Source: Lumbricus rubellus (lineage: Eukaryota > Annelida > Clitellata > Crassiclitellata > Lumbricidae). From it: DNA of 64,000 bases. The position numbers were made by a program, and so were the translations under genes. The DNA lies in contig OX243812.1 of the NCBI GenBank assembly GCA_945859605.1, positions 47,534,752 through 47,598,751 of the forward strand, written 5' to 3'. Below are positions 62,101-64,000 of the stretch, one piece after another (the stretch's first letter is position 1; every line of letters begins with the position of its first letter). Below the pieces are notes generated by a model. That model did no database searches. It was not told where the DNA came from and worked only from the letters and a program-made list of their open reading frames with translations.

Positions 62101-64000
62101 CATAATGCATATGCTTGACAAAAAAATGTGTACTTCAGTGTTCAGGTTTTGCAATGAGCTTACGGATCATCAGAGCATCAGAGCACATGGTCACCATTGG
62201 AAATGGTGATCAGTGTTGGGTCTGATGGGGTAAGGGTAAGACTGTCAGGCATTCACTTTATTCAGGTTCTGTCATCATTTGCAGATCTATTTTGTGGAGA
62301 AAATCAACTCAGGTAAATGGGAAGACGACACAATAGAAGATGTAAAGGTATTCTTCTTTGCTCAAAATACTGAAAATGGTTGTTAAATACTGTAGTTACA
62401 GTTGGTGCTAAGTTCACAGGGAACGTCAGGTCATGATTTTGTTAGCATGCTGACTATGAATGCATTACAGGTTTGTTTGAAATAAACAATATTTATAAGT
62501 TAACGAAAAAAATATTTGGTGCTTCTAAATATGAGATATTAAGAGAAAATGATTAATAGATCAGCACAAAAAGTACACAATTTCAGTAATCTCGTGACAA
62601 ATTGGGCATATTTGTGTAGACGGAGCATGTAGACACTTTCATGGAAAAAATACTTGTATGTAAGTGAATAGTGCCAATTTAATTTAATTATGAATGTTCA
62701 TTCTTGATTCTTTAGGTTGGCATACATGACATAGACATCTCTGAATTAAACAGCATCATAGAACTTGTTAAGACTTTACATCAAGGTGAGTTTATTTTCA
62801 TTTACATTTGCTTGCATTGTGTGAATACTTGAAACAAGTTTTAAAAGTCCGTTATCTTCAGATAATATTTCAGTTCTATTTATTAACCTTAGTTGTAGTG
62901 ATCTATTTGAATATTTTTATTTATTGCATCAGATTAAGTTTTTGAGCTCCAGCTAATTAACTACCTGAATATTTGAGGCAGGTTTAAAATTCTGTTATTA
63001 ATATCTTCAGAGAATGTTAGGATCACGTCTTCCATTCTGTCGCACAATGCACTTAAAGACGAAATCGAGAAGTCAGTGAATGGAGTTGCGTCTCGGAAAC
63101 ATATTATTCAGCAGGTCAGCTGATGCTTTGTCTTCTGTGAAATTTTATTTTTGGAACCTAAAATGCTTTCTAAATCAGATCAAAAATATGCATGTTGTTG
63201 GCATGCTTCAGAGATTTCAGAGCACCTATTTAAGTTCTTTTGCTTTTATTTTAATTATCTTTTTAAACTTTATGCGCAATTACCTTCTTGGAGCTGTTAC
63301 TTTCATTTATTCTTTCATTTATATAGCACCTCTTCAAGAGACCTACTTTGAGGTGCTCTTGCAGCTAAAAAGTAGGATTTGAGCGACTCTGTGATTAAAA
63401 GAAATTAATTGGCATCATGTTAATTGCTTTGAGGCTACCATTGTCTGGTTGAAGTTGTATAATTAGTTCTTCTGTGCTATGTGATCTGACTTGATTATGT
63501 GCATGCTTGCATATACATTATACACTTATATTTATATTTATATACACAATTACACATACGTGACTGCATATGTACTAGGTGGCACAGGTGCCTACAATCA
63601 TATGTGCGTATTTGCTTAAATAAATACATCTATGTAATGTATTTGCATGTATGTATTTGGGGTTAAAGTAGTTTACAGAGGCATGAAGAACAGAGGGATG
63701 TGGATTTGATGCCCACTAGACCCCATAAGGCACTCTCGATGGATCTATGGTAAAATGAGCAGGAGTATTACAGATCAACTCTTAGCAGGCTCCTATACAG
63801 CTATAAAATTGACTCTTGTTTAACTTGTTGTTTTGTGCGTTCCATTCAATTTTATAAGATCATCCTGTGAACAGTGAGTTTGAATCGAATAAAAAATAGT
63901 TATCATTATTATCATTGTTTTTGTTTTTATTACTGCACATGTACATGCATGCTTACTTGCTTAGTGCATACTTGTTATGTAATTAATTCATTGGATGATT
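59115..64000 (+). CDS. TRMT13: TRMT13-type tRNA 2'-O-methyltransferase, N-terminal exons (gene continues past the window)
   Basis: Six in-phase exons: 59,115-59,576; 60,081-60,127; 61,460-61,526; 62,285-62,347; 62,716-62,785; 63,011-63,114, all with GT-AG borders. The joined phases agree throughout. Exon 1 has two TRM13-type CCCH zinc fingers (CGHWLQKRKRYC...FCPIHL at ~18-44 and CHFWLEKKIRYC...FCVEHS near its end). Known relatives have one. Exons 2-3 encode the U11-48K-like CHHC finger (CPNDPK..., then YVDQLDRHLKKCN). Exons 4-6 match the helical linker (SELNSIIELVKTLHQ, SSILSHNALKDEIE). The enzyme methylates the ribose at position 4 of certain tRNAs. Its catalytic Rossmann-like domain lies beyond 64,000. 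The first ATG after an upstream stop was chosen. Confidence 0.88.
59716..59790 (+). ncRNA. tRNA-like (SINE head?) segment in TRMT13 intron 1
   Basis: TAGTCTAGTGGCTAATAAG resembles an A box and GGGAATCAATTCCC a weak B box. They are spaced like a tRNA, but the anticodon stem does not pair well. More likely a decayed tRNA-derived retroposon than a tRNA gene. Confidence 0.25.
60695..61110. mobile_element. MITE in TRMT13 intron 2, ~416 bp
   Basis: GGCGTAAAAAATTTGTGTTTCC at the left pairs with GGAAACACAACATTTTTTTAGGCC at the right, followed inward on both sides by GACC(G/T)ACC motifs. Target duplication unclear (possibly TTAG). AT-rich centre, no coding. Confidence 0.65.
63115..64000. other. TRMT13 intron 6 (partial) with a LINE tail
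   Basis: Starts with donor GTCAGC. Contains TTATATAGCACCTCTTCAAG ... TGAGGTGCTC (about 63,320-63,362), a - strand tail of the first LINE family, plus AT-rich text. No further exon recognised. Confidence 0.6.

Overview
The window is animal nuclear DNA. It has spliced genes with GT-AG introns, metazoan families (TRIM ubiquitin ligase, BAG co-chaperone, TRMT13, a CFAP97-like ciliary gene), abundant microsatellites and many transposon families. It is probably a marine invertebrate. An echinoderm or similar deuterostome is only a guess, prompted by the repeat style (pervasive TAGGCCTA palindromes, LINE tails ending in GGCGCTATATAAATT). No prokaryotic features were seen.

The most remarkable region is 17,464-37,694, a nest of mobile elements. 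A young, non-autonomous LTR retrotransposon (17,469-37,689, 5-bp target duplication CTACT) lies about 90 bp from an exon of a CFAP97-like gene. Its left LTR is split at 17,581/34,237 by a family of ~290-bp GC-rich tandem repeats. That repeat block is itself split by a complete 15.1-kb Polinton/Maverick (17,840-32,932, ~304-bp inverted repeats, 6-bp duplication TGTGTG). One Polinton gene is in turn split by a 434-bp hAT-like MITE (26,689-27,122, 8-bp duplication GCTATACG).

The Polinton carries a full adintovirus-like set. On the + strand are protein-primed DNA polymerase B with an N-terminal SAP-like domain, a CxxC zinc protein, an adenain-like protease and two fibre-like proteins. On the - strand are the double-jelly-roll major capsid protein, a basic pVI/pX-like protein, the MITE-split gene, a membrane protein, a dUTPase-like protein, a glycine-rich hydrophobic protein, the penton-like minor capsid protein and the packaging ATPase. 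The + strand then resumes with a zinc-ribbon/phospholipase A2 protein and a chromodomain integrase. Four genes carry apparent single-base frame breaks and the integrase core is about seven residues short, so this copy looks defective despite lying inside near-identical LTRs.

The left part (1-17.4 kb) is mostly intergenic. It holds a degenerate DNA transposon with transposase remains (2.3-4.6 kb), a hAT element with a LINE tail inside it (6.3-7.5 kb), LINE 3' ends, a ~550-bp GGGGA array (12.6-13.1 kb) and a second copy of the MITE that hit the Polinton (14.9-15.3 kb). One possible secreted-peptide exon lies at 2.0-2.2 kb.

The right part (37.7-64 kb) holds host genes: exons of the CFAP97-like gene (37.8-41.4 kb), hAT and mariner-type elements (41.9-45.2 kb), a 51-codon ORF (45.6 kb), a foldback element (46.2-46.8 kb), a BAG3-like gene with heat-shock elements and a TATA-like box (48.6-51.4 kb), a TRIM gene on the - strand (53.6-55.6 kb), and the first six coding exons of TRMT13 (59.1 kb to the window edge).
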